Of a stretch of 64,000 bases of DNA, positions 11,846 to 22,425 are shown in pieces. The position numbers were made by a program, and so were the translations under genes. The stretch spans positions 1,426,001-1,490,000 of the forward strand of contig NZ_CP051299.1 of assembly GCF_012530535.1 (NCBI RefSeq), read 5' to 3'. Under the pieces are notes generated by a model. That model ran no database searches, was not told the DNA's origin, and worked only from the letters and a program-made list of their open reading frames with translations. This DNA comes from Microcella flavibacter. Its GTDB lineage: Bacteria; Actinomycetota; Actinomycetes; Actinomycetales; Microbacteriaceae. Each line of letters begins with the position of its first letter. The stretch's first letter is position 1.

Positions 11846-14515
11846 GTGACCGACTCCGGGAAGCCTACTCTGCTCATCGTCGACGGCCATTCGCTGGCCT
11901 TCCGGGCGTTCTACGCCCTGCCGGTCGACAGCTTCGTCACCCACGACGGGCAGCACACGAACGCCATCCACGGCTTCATCTCGATGTTCCTCGGCCTCCT
12001 CGCGAAGGAGAAGCCCACGCACGTCGCCGTCGCCTTCGACATCTCGCGCTACTCCTTCCGCACCCGCGAGTACCCCGAGTACAAGGGCACGCGCGCCGAG
12101 ACGCCGGCGGAGTTCGTGGGGCAGGTCCCCCTCCTGCAGGAGGCCCTCGCCGCGATGAACGTGACGACGATCACGAAGGAGGACTACGAGGCCGACGACA
12201 TCCTCGCCACGCTCGCCCTCCAGGGCGCGGAGAAGGGCTACCACGTGCTCGTCGTCTCGGGCGACCGCGACGCCATCCAGCTCGTCAACGAGAACGTGAC
12301 CCTGCTCTACCCGAACGCGCGCGGCGTGAGCGAGCTCAAGCGCTACGACCCCGAGACGGTGCGCGAGCGCTACGGCATCGCCCCCGAGCAGTACCCCGAG
12401 ATCGCGGCGCTCGTCGGCGAGACGAGCGACAACCTCATCGGCATCGACAAGGTCGGCGAGAAGACCGCCGTGAAGTGGATCACGCAGTACGGCTCGCTCG
12501 AGAACCTGCTCGCGCACGCCGACGAGATCGGCGGCGTGGTCGGCAACAACCTGCGCGAGCAGCGCGAACGGGCCGAGCGCAACCGCCGCCTCAACCGCCT
12601 GCTCACCGACGTCGAGCTGCCGGTCGGCCCCGACGACCTCGAGCGCGGCCCGATGGACGTCCCCGCCGTGAAGAGCGTCTTCGAGCGCCTGCAGTTCCGC
12701 ACGCTCACCGAGCGCGTGCTGAAGATCGCCGCGGCCGAGGGCGCGGACATGTCCTCCGAGGGCGACGCCGCCGGGCCCGCGGCCGACGCCCCGCCCATCG
12801 CCACCCTCGTCGACGAGGAGCTCGCGGCGTGGCTGCGCGCCGCGGTCGCCGCCGGCGATCCGATCGCGCTGGTGGTGGATGCCCCGCTCGGGCACCTCGA
12901 GGGCTTCGGCCTCGCCGCCGCCTCCAGTCCCACGGTGCACGTCAACTGGGCCGCCGGGCGGCCCGACTACGCGGCGCTGGAGGAGTGGCTCGGCGACGCC
13001 GCGGCGCCGAAGCTCGTCGTCGACGCGAAGCGCGCGGCGGGCATCCTCGCCGATCACGGCCTGCGCCTGGAAGGCGTCGTGTGGGATGCCGCCCTCGCCG
13101 CCTGGCTCGAACGGCCGGGCTCGAAGCCCCAGTCCCTCGCAGAGCTCGTGAGCGCGGCGCTCGGCGAGAGCCTTCCCGAGTCCGACCCGAACCAGCTCGT
13201 GCCCGACACCGCGGGCACGCCGCCGGCCACGGGCGCCTGGTTCCTCGGCCGCGTCGTCGCCGCCCAGCGCGAGCGCCTCGCCGAGAGCAGCACCCGCGTG
13301 CTCACCACCATCGAGCTGCCGGTCACCCCCGTGATCGCCCGCATGGAGCGCACGGGCGTCGCCGTCGACCGGCCCGCCCTCACCGCGCTCAACGCCGAGC
13401 TCGGCACGACCGCGGGCGAGCTCGCCGAGAAGGCGTACGGCGAGATCGGCCGCGAGGTCAACCTCGGCTCGCCGAAGCAGCTGCAGCAGGTGCTCTTCGA
13501 CGAGCTCGGCATGCCGAAGACCCGCGCGACGAAGACCGGCTACTCGACCGACGCCGCCTCGCTCGCCGACCTGCAGGAGAAGCACCCGCACCCCTTCCTC
13601 GGCCTGCTGCTGCAGCACCGCGACGCGACGAAGCTGCGCCAGATCATCGAGAGCCTCGAGAAGGCGACGGCCGAGGACGGCCGCATCCACACCACCTACG
13701 ACCAGACGGGCACGACGACGGGGCGCATCTCGTCGACCGATCCGAACCTGCAGAACATCCCCGTGCGCACCGAGGTCGGCCACCGCATCCGGGCCGCCTT
13801 CGTCGCGGGGGAGGGCTTCGAGGGGCTGCTGACCGCCGACTACTCGCAGATCGAGATGCGCATCATGGCGCACCTCTCCGGCGACGAGGGCCTCATCGAG
13901 GCCTTCACGATCGGCGAGGACCTGCACCGCTTCGTCGGCGCGCGCATCTTCGGCGTGCCGCCGGAGGAGGTCACGGCGCTCATGCGCACGAAGGTCAAGG
14001 CGATGAGCTACGGGCTCGCCTACGGCCTGAGCGCCTTCGGTCTCAGCAAGCAGCTGCGCATCGAGTCCGCCGAGGCGAAGCAGCTCATGAGCGACTACTT
14101 CGCCCGCTTCGGCGCCGTGCGCGAGTACCTGCGCGGGGTCGTCGTGCAGGCGAAGGAGGACGGCTACACCGAGACGATCTTCGGCCGCCGCCGCCCCTTC
14201 GCCGACCTCAGCTCGCCGAACCGCGTGCTGCGCGAGAACGCCGAGCGCGCCGCCCTCAACGCACCCATCCAGGGCACCGCGGCCGACATCATGAAGATCG
14301 CGATGATCGGCGTCGACGCCGACATGCGCGAGCGGTCGATGACCTCGCGGATGCTCCTGCAGGTGCACGACGAGCTCGTCTTCGAGGTGGCCGCGGGGGA
14401 GCGCGAGGCCCTGGAGGAGATCGTGCGCGCCCGCATGGGCGGCGCGGCCGAGCTGCGCGTGCCGCTCGAGGTGCAGGTGGGAGTGGGCAAGGACTGGGAC
14501 GAGGCCGCGCACTAG
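11846..14515 (+). CDS. polA: DNA polymerase I
   Basis: Family A repair and replication polymerase of 889 residues. The N-terminal 5'-3' exonuclease (FEN) domain covers about residues 8-300 ('LLIVDGHSLAFRAFYAL', 'YEADDILATL', 'DKVGEKTA'). The central 3'-5' exonuclease-like domain (about 320-510) lacks the DEDD catalytic residues, as in other actinobacterial Pol I enzymes. The polymerase domain has motif A 'DYSQIEMRIMAHL' with Asp665 and motif C 'QVHDELVFEV' with Asp842. GTG at 11846 directly follows a -10 hexamer. Its TAG stop forms the first half of the -10 element of the next gene. Confidence 0.97.
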   Translation: MTDSGKPTLLIVDGHSLAFRAFYALPVDSFVTHDGQHTNAIHGFISMFLGLLAKEKPTHVAVAFDISRYSFRTREYPEYKGTRAETPAEFVGQVPLLQEALAAMNVTTITKEDYEADDILATLALQGAEKGYHVLVVSGDRDAIQLVNENVTLLYPNARGVSELKRYDPETVRERYGIAPEQYPEIAALVGETSDNLIGIDKVGEKTAVKWITQYGSLENLLAHADEIGGVVGNNLREQRERAERNRRLNRLLTDVELPVGPDDLERGPMDVPAVKSVFERLQFRTLTERVLKIAAAEGADMSSEGDAAGPAADAPPIATLVDEELAAWLRAAVAAGDPIALVVDAPLGHLEGFGLAAASSPTVHVNWAAGRPDYAALEEWLGDAAAPKLVVDAKRAAGILADHGLRLEGVVWDAALAAWLERPGSKPQSLAELVSAALGESLPESDPNQLVPDTAGTPPATGAWFLGRVVAAQRERLAESSTRVLTTIELPVTPVIARMERTGVAVDRPALTALNAELGTTAGELAEKAYGEIGREVNLGSPKQLQQVLFDELGMPKTRATKTGYSTDAASLADLQEKHPHPFLGLLLQHRDATKLRQIIESLEKATAEDGRIHTTYDQTGTTTGRISSTDPNLQNIPVRTEVGHRIRAAFVAGEGFEGLLTADYSQIEMRIMAHLSGDEGLIEAFTIGEDLHRFVGARIFGVPPEEVTALMRTKVKAMSYGLAYGLSAFGLSKQLRIESAEAKQLMSDYFARFGAVREYLRGVVVQAKEDGYTETIFGRRRPFADLSSPNRVLRENAERAALNAPIQGTAADIMKIAMIGVDADMRERSMTSRMLLQVHDELVFEVAAGEREALEEIVRARMGGAAELRVPLEVQVGVGKDWDEAAH

Positions 14516-14518
14516 GAT
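14513..14518 (+). promoter_or_regulatory. Candidate -10 element, DUF885 gene; overlaps the polA stop codon
   Basis: TAGGAT, whose first three bases are the polA stop codon. Seven bases separate it from the ATG at 14526, again suggesting a leaderless mRNA. Confidence 0.5.
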
Positions 14519-14525
14519 CCTTCGC

Positions 14526-16190
14526 ATGTCTGACACCGCTGCCGGCCGTACGCCGACCCCCGTTGACCGCATCGCCGAGCAGTGGGTGCAGACCCTCTCC
14601 GCCCTGAGCCCCGAGCTCGCCACCTACATCGGCGGCTCCGAGAAGCTCGACGAGTACAGCGACTACTCGCCGACGGGCCGCGCCGAGCTCATGGGCGCCG
14701 CGAAGCGCACCCTCGCCCAGCTCGACGCCGCCACCCCCGTCGACGACACCGACCGCGTCACCATCACCGACCTCTCCGCCGAGCTGCGGCTCGACATCGA
14801 GCTCGAGGAGGCCGGCTGGGCGGCGCGCGACATCAACGTGCTCGCCTCGCCCGCGCAGGGCATCCGCGAGATCTACGACCTCATGCCGACCGCCACGGAG
14901 GACGACTGGGCCGTGATCGCCCGGCGCCTCGACCGCGTCAGCGGCGCCCTCGAGGGCTACGCCGAGACCCTGCGCGAGGGCATCGCGAACGGCAACACCC
15001 CCGCCGTGCGCCAGGTGCGCGAGGTGCTCGGGCAGGTGCGCACCAACGCCGCCCGCGACGGCTTCTTCGCCGAGTTCACGAGCGGCGCCGAGGTCCCCGA
15101 GAGCCTGAAGGCCGATCTCGCGGCCGCCGCGGAGCGGGCCGCCGACGCCTACGGCCGCTTCGGCGACGTCCTCGAGGGCGAGCTCGCCCCCGCCGCCCGC
15201 CAGGACGACGCGGTCGGGCGCGAGCTGTACGGCCTCATGTCGCGCCGCTTCCTCGGCGCCACGATCGACCTCGACGAGACCTACGAGTGGGGCAAGGAGG
15301 AGCTCGCGCGCATGGTCGAGGAGCAGACGCGCATCGCCGACGAGATCCTGCCCGGCGCGAGCGTCGAGGAGGCCATCGCGCACCTGGAGAAGGACGAGTC
15401 CCGCAAGCTGCACGGCCGCGACGCCCTCAAGGCCTGGATGCAGCAGCTGAGCGACACCGCCGTCGACGAGCTCTCGCGCACCCACTTCGACATCCCCGAG
15501 CCCGTCAAGGCGCTCGAGTGCATGATCGCCCCCACCCCGGGCGGCGCCATCTACTACACCGGCCCCACCGACGACTTCTCGCGGCCCGGCCGCATGTGGT
15601 GGTCGATCCCCGAGGGCGTCGACTCCTTCGACACCTGGCGCGAGACGACGACGGTCTACCACGAGGGTGTTCCGGGCCACCACCTGCAGATCGGCCAGGC
15701 CGTCTACAACCGGGGGCAGCTCAACTCGTGGCGCCGTCTGCTCGCCGGCACGAGCGGCCACGCCGAGGGCTGGGCGCTCTACGCCGAGCGCCTCATGGAG
15801 GAGCTGGGCTACCTCGACGACCCGGCCGACCGCCTCGGCATGCTCGACGGGCAGCGCATGCGCGCCGCGCGCGTGGTGCTCGACATCGGCGTGCACCTCG
15901 GCAAGGAGCATCCCACCACCGGCCGCGCCTGGACGAGCGACGACGCGTTCGCGTTCATGCGCAGCAACGTCAACATGAACGACGGCTTCGTGCAGTTCGA
16001 GGTGAACCGCTACCTCGGCTGGCCGGGCCAGGCGCCCTCGTACAAGGTCGGGCAGCGCATCTGGGAGCAGATCCGCGACGAGTACAAGGCCCGCGAGGGC
16101 GCGACGTTCTCGAACAAGGCGTTCCACAAGAAGGCGCTCGACCTCGGTGGCGTCGGCCTCGACACGCTCAAGACGGCCCTGCTCGGATGA
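14526..16190 (+). CDS. DUF885 family zinc metallopeptidase-like protein
   Basis: A 554-residue protein of the DUF885 family, distantly related to gluzincin peptidases. The characteristic motif 'HEGVPGHH' is at residues 379-386 in 'TTVYHEGVPGHHLQIGQAVY', followed by 'GHAEGWALYAERLMEELGYL', which supplies the downstream glutamate ligand. There is no signal peptide, so it should be cytoplasmic. Substrates are not established for most of the family. It starts 10 bases after polA but probably from its own promoter, and its stop overlaps the next gene in ATGA, so the two are translationally coupled. Confidence 0.88.
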   Translation: MSDTAAGRTPTPVDRIAEQWVQTLSALSPELATYIGGSEKLDEYSDYSPTGRAELMGAAKRTLAQLDAATPVDDTDRVTITDLSAELRLDIELEEAGWAARDINVLASPAQGIREIYDLMPTATEDDWAVIARRLDRVSGALEGYAETLREGIANGNTPAVRQVREVLGQVRTNAARDGFFAEFTSGAEVPESLKADLAAAAERAADAYGRFGDVLEGELAPAARQDDAVGRELYGLMSRRFLGATIDLDETYEWGKEELARMVEEQTRIADEILPGASVEEAIAHLEKDESRKLHGRDALKAWMQQLSDTAVDELSRTHFDIPEPVKALECMIAPTPGGAIYYTGPTDDFSRPGRMWWSIPEGVDSFDTWRETTTVYHEGVPGHHLQIGQAVYNRGQLNSWRRLLAGTSGHAEGWALYAERLMEELGYLDDPADRLGMLDGQRMRAARVVLDIGVHLGKEHPTTGRAWTSDDAFAFMRSNVNMNDGFVQFEVNRYLGWPGQAPSYKVGQRIWEQIRDEYKAREGATFSNKAFHKKALDLGGVGLDTLKTALLG

Positions 16191-17188
16191 CCGCCCCGGA
16201 GCGCCCCGACGACGACGACGACACCGCCCCCGCGGGCCGCGTCGTCATCGCCGGGGCCTCCGGCTTCATCGGCGCGCGGCTCGAGCAGGCCTACCGAGCG
16301 CGGGGATGGCGCGTCGACCGCATCGGGCGCCGCGAGCCCGTGAGCTGGGGTGAGACGGCATCGATCGCCGCGCTGCTCGACGGCGCTGACGTGCTCGTCA
16401 ACCTCGCCGGCAAGAGCGTCAACTGCCGGTACTCCGACGAGAACCGCGCCGAGATCCTGCGCTCGCGGGTCGAGACCACCCGCGAGCTCGGTCGGGCGAT
16501 CGCCCGCGCCACGACACCGCCGCCGCTCTGGATCAACGCCTCCACCGCGACGATCTACCGCCATGCGATGGACCGCCCGCAGACCGAGTCGACGGGCGAG
16601 ATCGGGCGGGGCTTCTCGGTCTCGGTCGCGACCGCCTGGGAGGGGGCGCTCTTCGACGCCGACCTCCCCGGCACCCGTCGTGTTGCGCTGCGCCTGCCGA
16701 TCGTGCTCGGCGAGGGCAGCGCCCTCGAGCCGCTCGCCGCGCTCACCCGGCTCGGCCTCGGGGGAAAGCAGAGCGACGGCGTGTGGTTCCCGTCGCGCCG
16801 GCGCCGCGCGGTGGGTACCGAGCACCAGCAGCGCAGCCGCGACGGTCAGCAGCGCTTCAGCTGGGTGCACCTCGACGACGTCGTGCGCATCGTCGAGTGG
16901 CTCGAGACCCGTCCCGACATCGACGGCCCGATCAACGCCGCCGCCCCGAACCCCGAGACGAACGCCGAGCTGATGGCGCACCTTCGCCGCATCCTGGGCC
17001 GGCCGTTCGGGCTGGCGATGCCGCGATGGATGCTCGAGCTGGGCTCGATCGCGATCCGCACCGAGAGCGAGCTCGTGCTCAAGAGCCGCTGGGTCGTGCC
17101 GGAGCGGCTCGAGGCCGCCGGCTTCCGCTTCGCGCACCCGCACCTCGAGGAGGCTCTGCGGAGCATCCTCGCCCCGTCGCCCGGCTGA
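16187..17188 (+). CDS. TIGR01777 / SDR39U1-family epimerase-like protein
   Basis: A 333-residue NAD(P)-binding Rossmann protein. The nucleotide motif 'IAGASGFIG' is at about residues 21-29. Also present are 'DVLVNLAGKSVNCRY', the strand 'WINASTATIYRHAMD', 'RLPIVLGEG', and the family-typical 'RFSWVHLDDVVRIVEWL'. A basic insert of about 20 residues precedes that last motif. The C-terminal DUF1731-like segment ends at 'LEEALRSI'. The start codon overlaps the DUF885 stop by 4 bases (ATGA). The biochemical role of this family in bacteria is unknown. Confidence 0.88.
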   Translation: MTAPERPDDDDDTAPAGRVVIAGASGFIGARLEQAYRARGWRVDRIGRREPVSWGETASIAALLDGADVLVNLAGKSVNCRYSDENRAEILRSRVETTRELGRAIARATTPPPLWINASTATIYRHAMDRPQTESTGEIGRGFSVSVATAWEGALFDADLPGTRRVALRLPIVLGEGSALEPLAALTRLGLGGKQSDGVWFPSRRRRAVGTEHQQRSRDGQQRFSWVHLDDVVRIVEWLETRPDIDGPINAAAPNPETNAELMAHLRRILGRPFGLAMPRWMLELGSIAIRTESELVLKSRWVVPERLEAAGFRFAHPHLEEALRSILAPSPG

Positions 17189-17215
17189 ACGGCCGGCGAA
17201 CGGCCCTCCGTGCGT

Positions 17216-17245
17216 TTGCCGCCGGGTCACCGCGCGGGATAGGCT
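17216..17245 (+). promoter_or_regulatory. rpsA promoter (-35 TTGCCG, -10 TAGGCT)
   Basis: -35 TTGCCG at 17216-17221 and -10 TAGGCT at 17240-17245 with an 18-base spacer. The expected start site near 17252 gives a ~170-base leader before rpsA, rich in C and A and carrying GCACC units. It is one of the few promoters in the window with a recognisable -35. Confidence 0.6.
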
Positions 17246-17422
17246 GGGGAGTCGTCGATTCGACGTTCATCCTGTCCGCTTGCCCGGGCACCGCCAGCAC
17301 CGCGTCAGCACCAGCTGCGTGAGCACCACGGCGGCATCACCACCTGCGACAACACCAGCATCCCGCACCGCGCGATGCGTCGCCCCGGGCCCGATCCATG
17401 TCCGCATCGGAGCACCTACTAC

Positions 17423-18868
17423 ATGACCATCATTACGACCAAGGCCCCCAAGCAGATCGCCATCAACGACATCGGCTCTGCTGAAGACTTCCTGGCCGCG
17501 GTCGAGAAGACCCTCAAGTTCTTCAACGACGGCGACCTCATCGAGGGCACCGTGGTGAAGATCGACCGCGACGAGGTCCTCCTCGACGTCGGCTACAAGA
17601 CCGAGGGCGTCATCCCCTCGCGCGAGCTCTCGATCAAGCACGACGTCGACCCCACCGAGGTCGTCAGCGTCGGCGACACCGTCGAGGCCCTCGTCCTCCA
17701 GAAGGAGGACAAGGAAGGCCGCCTCATCCTGTCCAAGAAGCGCGCCCAGTACGAGCGCGCATGGGGCGACGTCGAGAAGATCAAGGACGCCGACGGCGTG
17801 GTGACCGGTCAGGTCATCGAGGTCGTCAAGGGCGGCCTCATCGTCGACATCGGCCTCCGCGGCTTCCTCCCCGCCTCGCTCATCGAGCTGCGCCGCGTGC
17901 GCGACCTCACCCCGTACCTGGGTCAGGAGCTCGAGGCGAAGATCCTGGAGCTCGACAAGAACCGCAACAACGTGGTCCTGTCGCGCCGCGCCCTGCTCGA
18001 GCAGACGCAGTCCGAGAGCCGCACGACGTTCCTCAACAACCTCGCCAAGGGCCAGGTCCGCAAGGGCGTCGTCTCGTCGATCGTCAACTTCGGCGCGTTC
18101 GTCGACCTCGGCGGCGTCGACGGTCTCGTCCACGTCTCCGAGCTCAGCTGGAAGCACATCGAGCACGCCAGCGAGGTCGTCGAGGTGGGCCAGGAGGTCA
18201 CCGTCGAGATCCTCGAGGTCGACCTCGAGCGCGAGCGCGTGTCGCTGTCGCTCAAGGCGACGCAGGAGGACCCGTGGCAGGTCTTCGCCCGCACGCACGC
18301 GATCGGTCAGGTCGCCCCGGGCAAGGTCACGAAGCTCGTCCCGTTCGGCGCCTTCGTGCGTGTGGCGGACGGCATCGAGGGCCTCGTGCACATCTCGGAG
18401 CTGTCGGGCAAGCACGTCGAGCTCGCCGAGCAGATCGTCGCCGTCGGCGACGAGGTGTTCGTCAAGGTCATCGACATCGACCTCGAGCGCCGTCGCATCT
18501 CGCTGAGCCTCAAGCAGGCCAACGAGGGCGTCGACCCCGAGGGCACCGAGTTCGACCCCGCGGTGTACGGCATGCCGACCGAGTACGACGAGGCCGGCAA
18601 CTACAAGTACCCCGAGGGGTTCGACCCCGAGTCGGGCGAATGGAAGGACGGCTTCGACGAGCAGCGCGCCAAGTGGGAGCAGGACTACGCTGCCGCCCAG
18701 GCCCGCTACGAGGCGCACAAGAAGCAGGTCGCCGCGTCGCTCACCGAGGAGGCCGCTCTCGACCTCCCCAGCGGCTCGACGTTCAGCTCGGACGCCGCCG
18801 GCAGCGGAACGCTCGCCGACGACGAGTCGCTCGCCGCTCTGCGCGAGAAGCTCTCGAGCAACAGCTAG
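17423..18868 (+). CDS. rpsA: 30S ribosomal protein S1
   Basis: Ribosomal protein S1 of 481 residues with four S1 RNA-binding repeats, the usual actinobacterial number, at about 35-105, 120-185, 205-275 and 290-360. Repeats 3 and 4 are the canonical ones ('NFGAFVDLGGVDGLVHVSEL', 'PFGAFVRVADGIEGLVHISEL'). An acidic, disordered C-terminus of ~110 residues follows. The ATG at 17423 is preceded by GGAG 11 bases upstream; an in-frame ATG 48 bases earlier would add residues unlike the family. The long leader may allow autoregulation. A strong terminator follows. Confidence 0.97.
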   Translation: MTIITTKAPKQIAINDIGSAEDFLAAVEKTLKFFNDGDLIEGTVVKIDRDEVLLDVGYKTEGVIPSRELSIKHDVDPTEVVSVGDTVEALVLQKEDKEGRLILSKKRAQYERAWGDVEKIKDADGVVTGQVIEVVKGGLIVDIGLRGFLPASLIELRRVRDLTPYLGQELEAKILELDKNRNNVVLSRRALLEQTQSESRTTFLNNLAKGQVRKGVVSSIVNFGAFVDLGGVDGLVHVSELSWKHIEHASEVVEVGQEVTVEILEVDLERERVSLSLKATQEDPWQVFARTHAIGQVAPGKVTKLVPFGAFVRVADGIEGLVHISELSGKHVELAEQIVAVGDEVFVKVIDIDLERRRISLSLKQANEGVDPEGTEFDPAVYGMPTEYDEAGNYKYPEGFDPESGEWKDGFDEQRAKWEQDYAAAQARYEAHKKQVAASLTEEAALDLPSGSTFSSDAAGSGTLADDESLAALREKLSSNS

Positions 18869-18883
18869 TCACCGCAGCACCGC

Positions 18884-18919
18884 GAACGGGCCGCTCTCCT
18901 CACGGAGGGCGGCCCGTTC
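18884..18919 (+). terminator. rpsA terminator
   Basis: A 16-bp stem with one T-G pair (18884-18899 with 18904-18919) and the loop TCAC. The outer arm begins GAACGGG and the right arm ends CCCGTTC. No U-tract. The convergent DUF4126 gene ends 58 bases further on and may also use it. Confidence 0.8.
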
Positions 18920-18976
18920 CGCGTTCCGGGGTGCCGAGCGCGTGCGGCCGCGCCGATCATCTGCTGGCCTGCGGCG

Positions 18977-19573
18977 TCAGATCGGGGCGACCGACTGCCG
19001 TCGCCGGCGCGCCCGCCGCAGCGCGAGCACGACGATCACGACCGCCCCGATGAGCGTCACGACGACGAGCACGGGGATGACCAGGGCGAGCACGCTCAGC
19101 AGCAGCGCCCCGGCGTCCTCCGCGGCGGAGAGCACCGGCGCGGCGGCCCCGGCCGTGAGGGCGTTCGCCGCGGGGCGGATCGCCATCTTGGCGAGGTGCA
19201 CGAGCAGGGCGATGACGACGCCGATGACGACGGGCACCCAGTCGCCGGATTCGAGGAAGGCCCCGGGGTCGCTCACCGCCGCCGTCTCGCTCGTCGCGCC
19301 GGTGCCGAAGACGATGCCGCCGGATGCCGGGCGCACGATCGTCTGCAGCCAGTCGTTGATCGTGTCCACCACCGGAACCTTGTCGGCCACGAGCTCGATG
19401 ACGAGCAGCACCGCGATGACGCCGAGCACCCACTCGTTCTCGAGCCAGGCCCAGCCGGCGGGCAGCTGCACGACGTCGAGGAACCGGCCGGCGAGGCCGA
19501 GGGCGAGCAGCGGCACGTAGGCGTTGAGCCCCGCGGCGACCGCGAGGCCCGTCCCGGTCAGCACTTCGAGCAC
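18977..19573 (-). CDS. DUF4126 family membrane protein
   Basis: A 198-residue membrane protein with the DUF4126 N-terminus '[19 protein letters not shown]' and about five hydrophobic helices. A short Arg-rich cytoplasmic tail (about residues 185-193) follows the last helix. The GTG at 19573 is preferred over an ATG 30 bases upstream because GGAGGAGG lies just ahead of it and because family members begin at this point. It is convergent with rpsA and divergent from coaE. The function is unknown. Confidence 0.82.
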   Translation of the reverse strand: MLEVLTGTGLAVAAGLNAYVPLLALGLAGRFLDVVQLPAGWAWLENEWVLGVIAVLLVIELVADKVPVVDTINDWLQTIVRPASGGIVFGTGATSETAAVSDPGAFLESGDWVPVVIGVVIALLVHLAKMAIRPAANALTAGAAAPVLSAAEDAGALLLSVLALVIPVLVVVTLIGAVVIVVLALRRARRRRQSVAPI

Positions 19574-19615
19574 GGGGCCTCCTCCGGTCGTCGGTGCCGC
19601 CATGGTAGCGGCCGG

Positions 19616-19621
19616 TACGCT
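19616..19621 (+). promoter_or_regulatory. Candidate -10 element, coaE (leaderless)
   Basis: TACGCT, 7 bases before the coaE ATG. No ribosome binding site is present between them. Confidence 0.4.
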
Positions 19622-19628
19622 CGGCCGT

Positions 19629-20252
19629 ATGGACGTCATCGGACTCACGGGCGGCATCGCCGCGGGCAAGTCGGCGGTCGCGGCGCGCTTCGCCGAGCAC
19701 GGCGCGCGCATCATCGACGCCGACGCGCTCGCCCGTGAGGCGGTGGAGCCCGGCACTCCCGCGCTCGCGGCCATCGTGGAGCGCTTCGGCCCGGGCGTGC
19801 TCGGCGCCGACGGCGCGCTCGACCGGGCGGCCCTCGGCGCGATCGTCTTCGGCGACGGGCGACAGCGGCTCGCCCTCAACGCGATCGTGCACCCCGCGGT
19901 GCGCGACGCCTACGCCCGTCGCGTGGCCGCGATCGAGGCGGAGGACCCCGCGGCGATCATCATCTACGACGTGCCGCTGCTCGTCGAGGTGCGCGCCGCG
20001 AGCGAGTTCTCCTCCGTCATCGTGGTGGATGCCCCTGCCGCCACCCGCATCGAGCGCCTCGTCGCCCTGCGCGGCATGGAGCGCCCGGCCGCCGAGGCCC
20101 GCGTCGCCGCCCAGATCCCCGACGCCGAGCGCCGGGCCCTCGCCGATCACGTCATCGACGCCTCGGGCACCCTCGAGCGCACGATCGAGCAGGTGGATGC
20201 GCTGTGGGAGTCGATCGTCGCCGAGCGCGCGGCGGGCATCCCGCGCCCCTGA
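19629..20252 (+). CDS. coaE: Dephospho-CoA kinase
   Basis: CoaE phosphorylates dephospho-CoA in the last step of coenzyme A synthesis. It has 207 residues, and the P-loop 'GGIAAGKS' is at residues 8-15. '[15 protein letters not shown]', '[10 protein letters not shown]', 'LNAIVHPAV' and '[10 protein letters not shown]' follow the family pattern. The C-terminal UPF0157 extension found in mycobacterial CoaE is absent, so this is the short form. The ATG is 7 bases after a -10-like hexamer. uvrB follows after 45 bases with its own promoter-like element. Confidence 0.95.
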   Translation: MDVIGLTGGIAAGKSAVAARFAEHGARIIDADALAREAVEPGTPALAAIVERFGPGVLGADGALDRAALGAIVFGDGRQRLALNAIVHPAVRDAYARRVAAIEAEDPAAIIIYDVPLLVEVRAASEFSSVIVVDAPAATRIERLVALRGMERPAAEARVAAQIPDAERRALADHVIDASGTLERTIEQVDALWESIVAERAAGIPRP

Positions 20253-20285
20253 CCGCCCGCCCAGCCGGATGTCGGTGGTGCGTCC

Positions 20286-20291
20286 TAGGCT
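20286..20291 (+). promoter_or_regulatory. Candidate -10 element, uvrB (leaderless)
   Basis: TAGGCT, 6 bases before the uvrB ATG, with no ribosome binding site between. No obvious actinobacterial SOS box is visible in the short region upstream. Confidence 0.5.
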
Positions 20292-20297
20292 CGTCGC

Positions 20298-22367
<2,070 letters not shown>

Positions 22368-22412
22368 TGCGTGCGGGCTGGGCGCCCACGGGGGAATGTC
22401 GGGGGTCGCACC

Positions 22413-22418
22413 TAGAAT
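22413..22418 (+). promoter_or_regulatory. Candidate -10 element, uvrA (leaderless)
   Basis: TAGAAT, close to the TATAAT consensus, 7 bases before the GTG at 22426. This is the best-matched -10 in the window and supports the GTG start. Confidence 0.6.
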
Positions 22419-22425
22419 GACGCGA

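Noticed and set aside
17375-17422. Upstream in-frame ATG for rpsA and an out-of-frame ATG at 17398
   Set aside because: The extra residues do not resemble S1 N-termini and neither ATG has a ribosome binding site, whereas 17423 starts at the normal family N-terminus.
19574-19603. ATG start 30 bases upstream for the DUF4126 protein
   Set aside because: The GTG at 19573 has GGAGGAGG directly ahead and matches where family members start; the extra ten codons simply read through that ribosome binding site.
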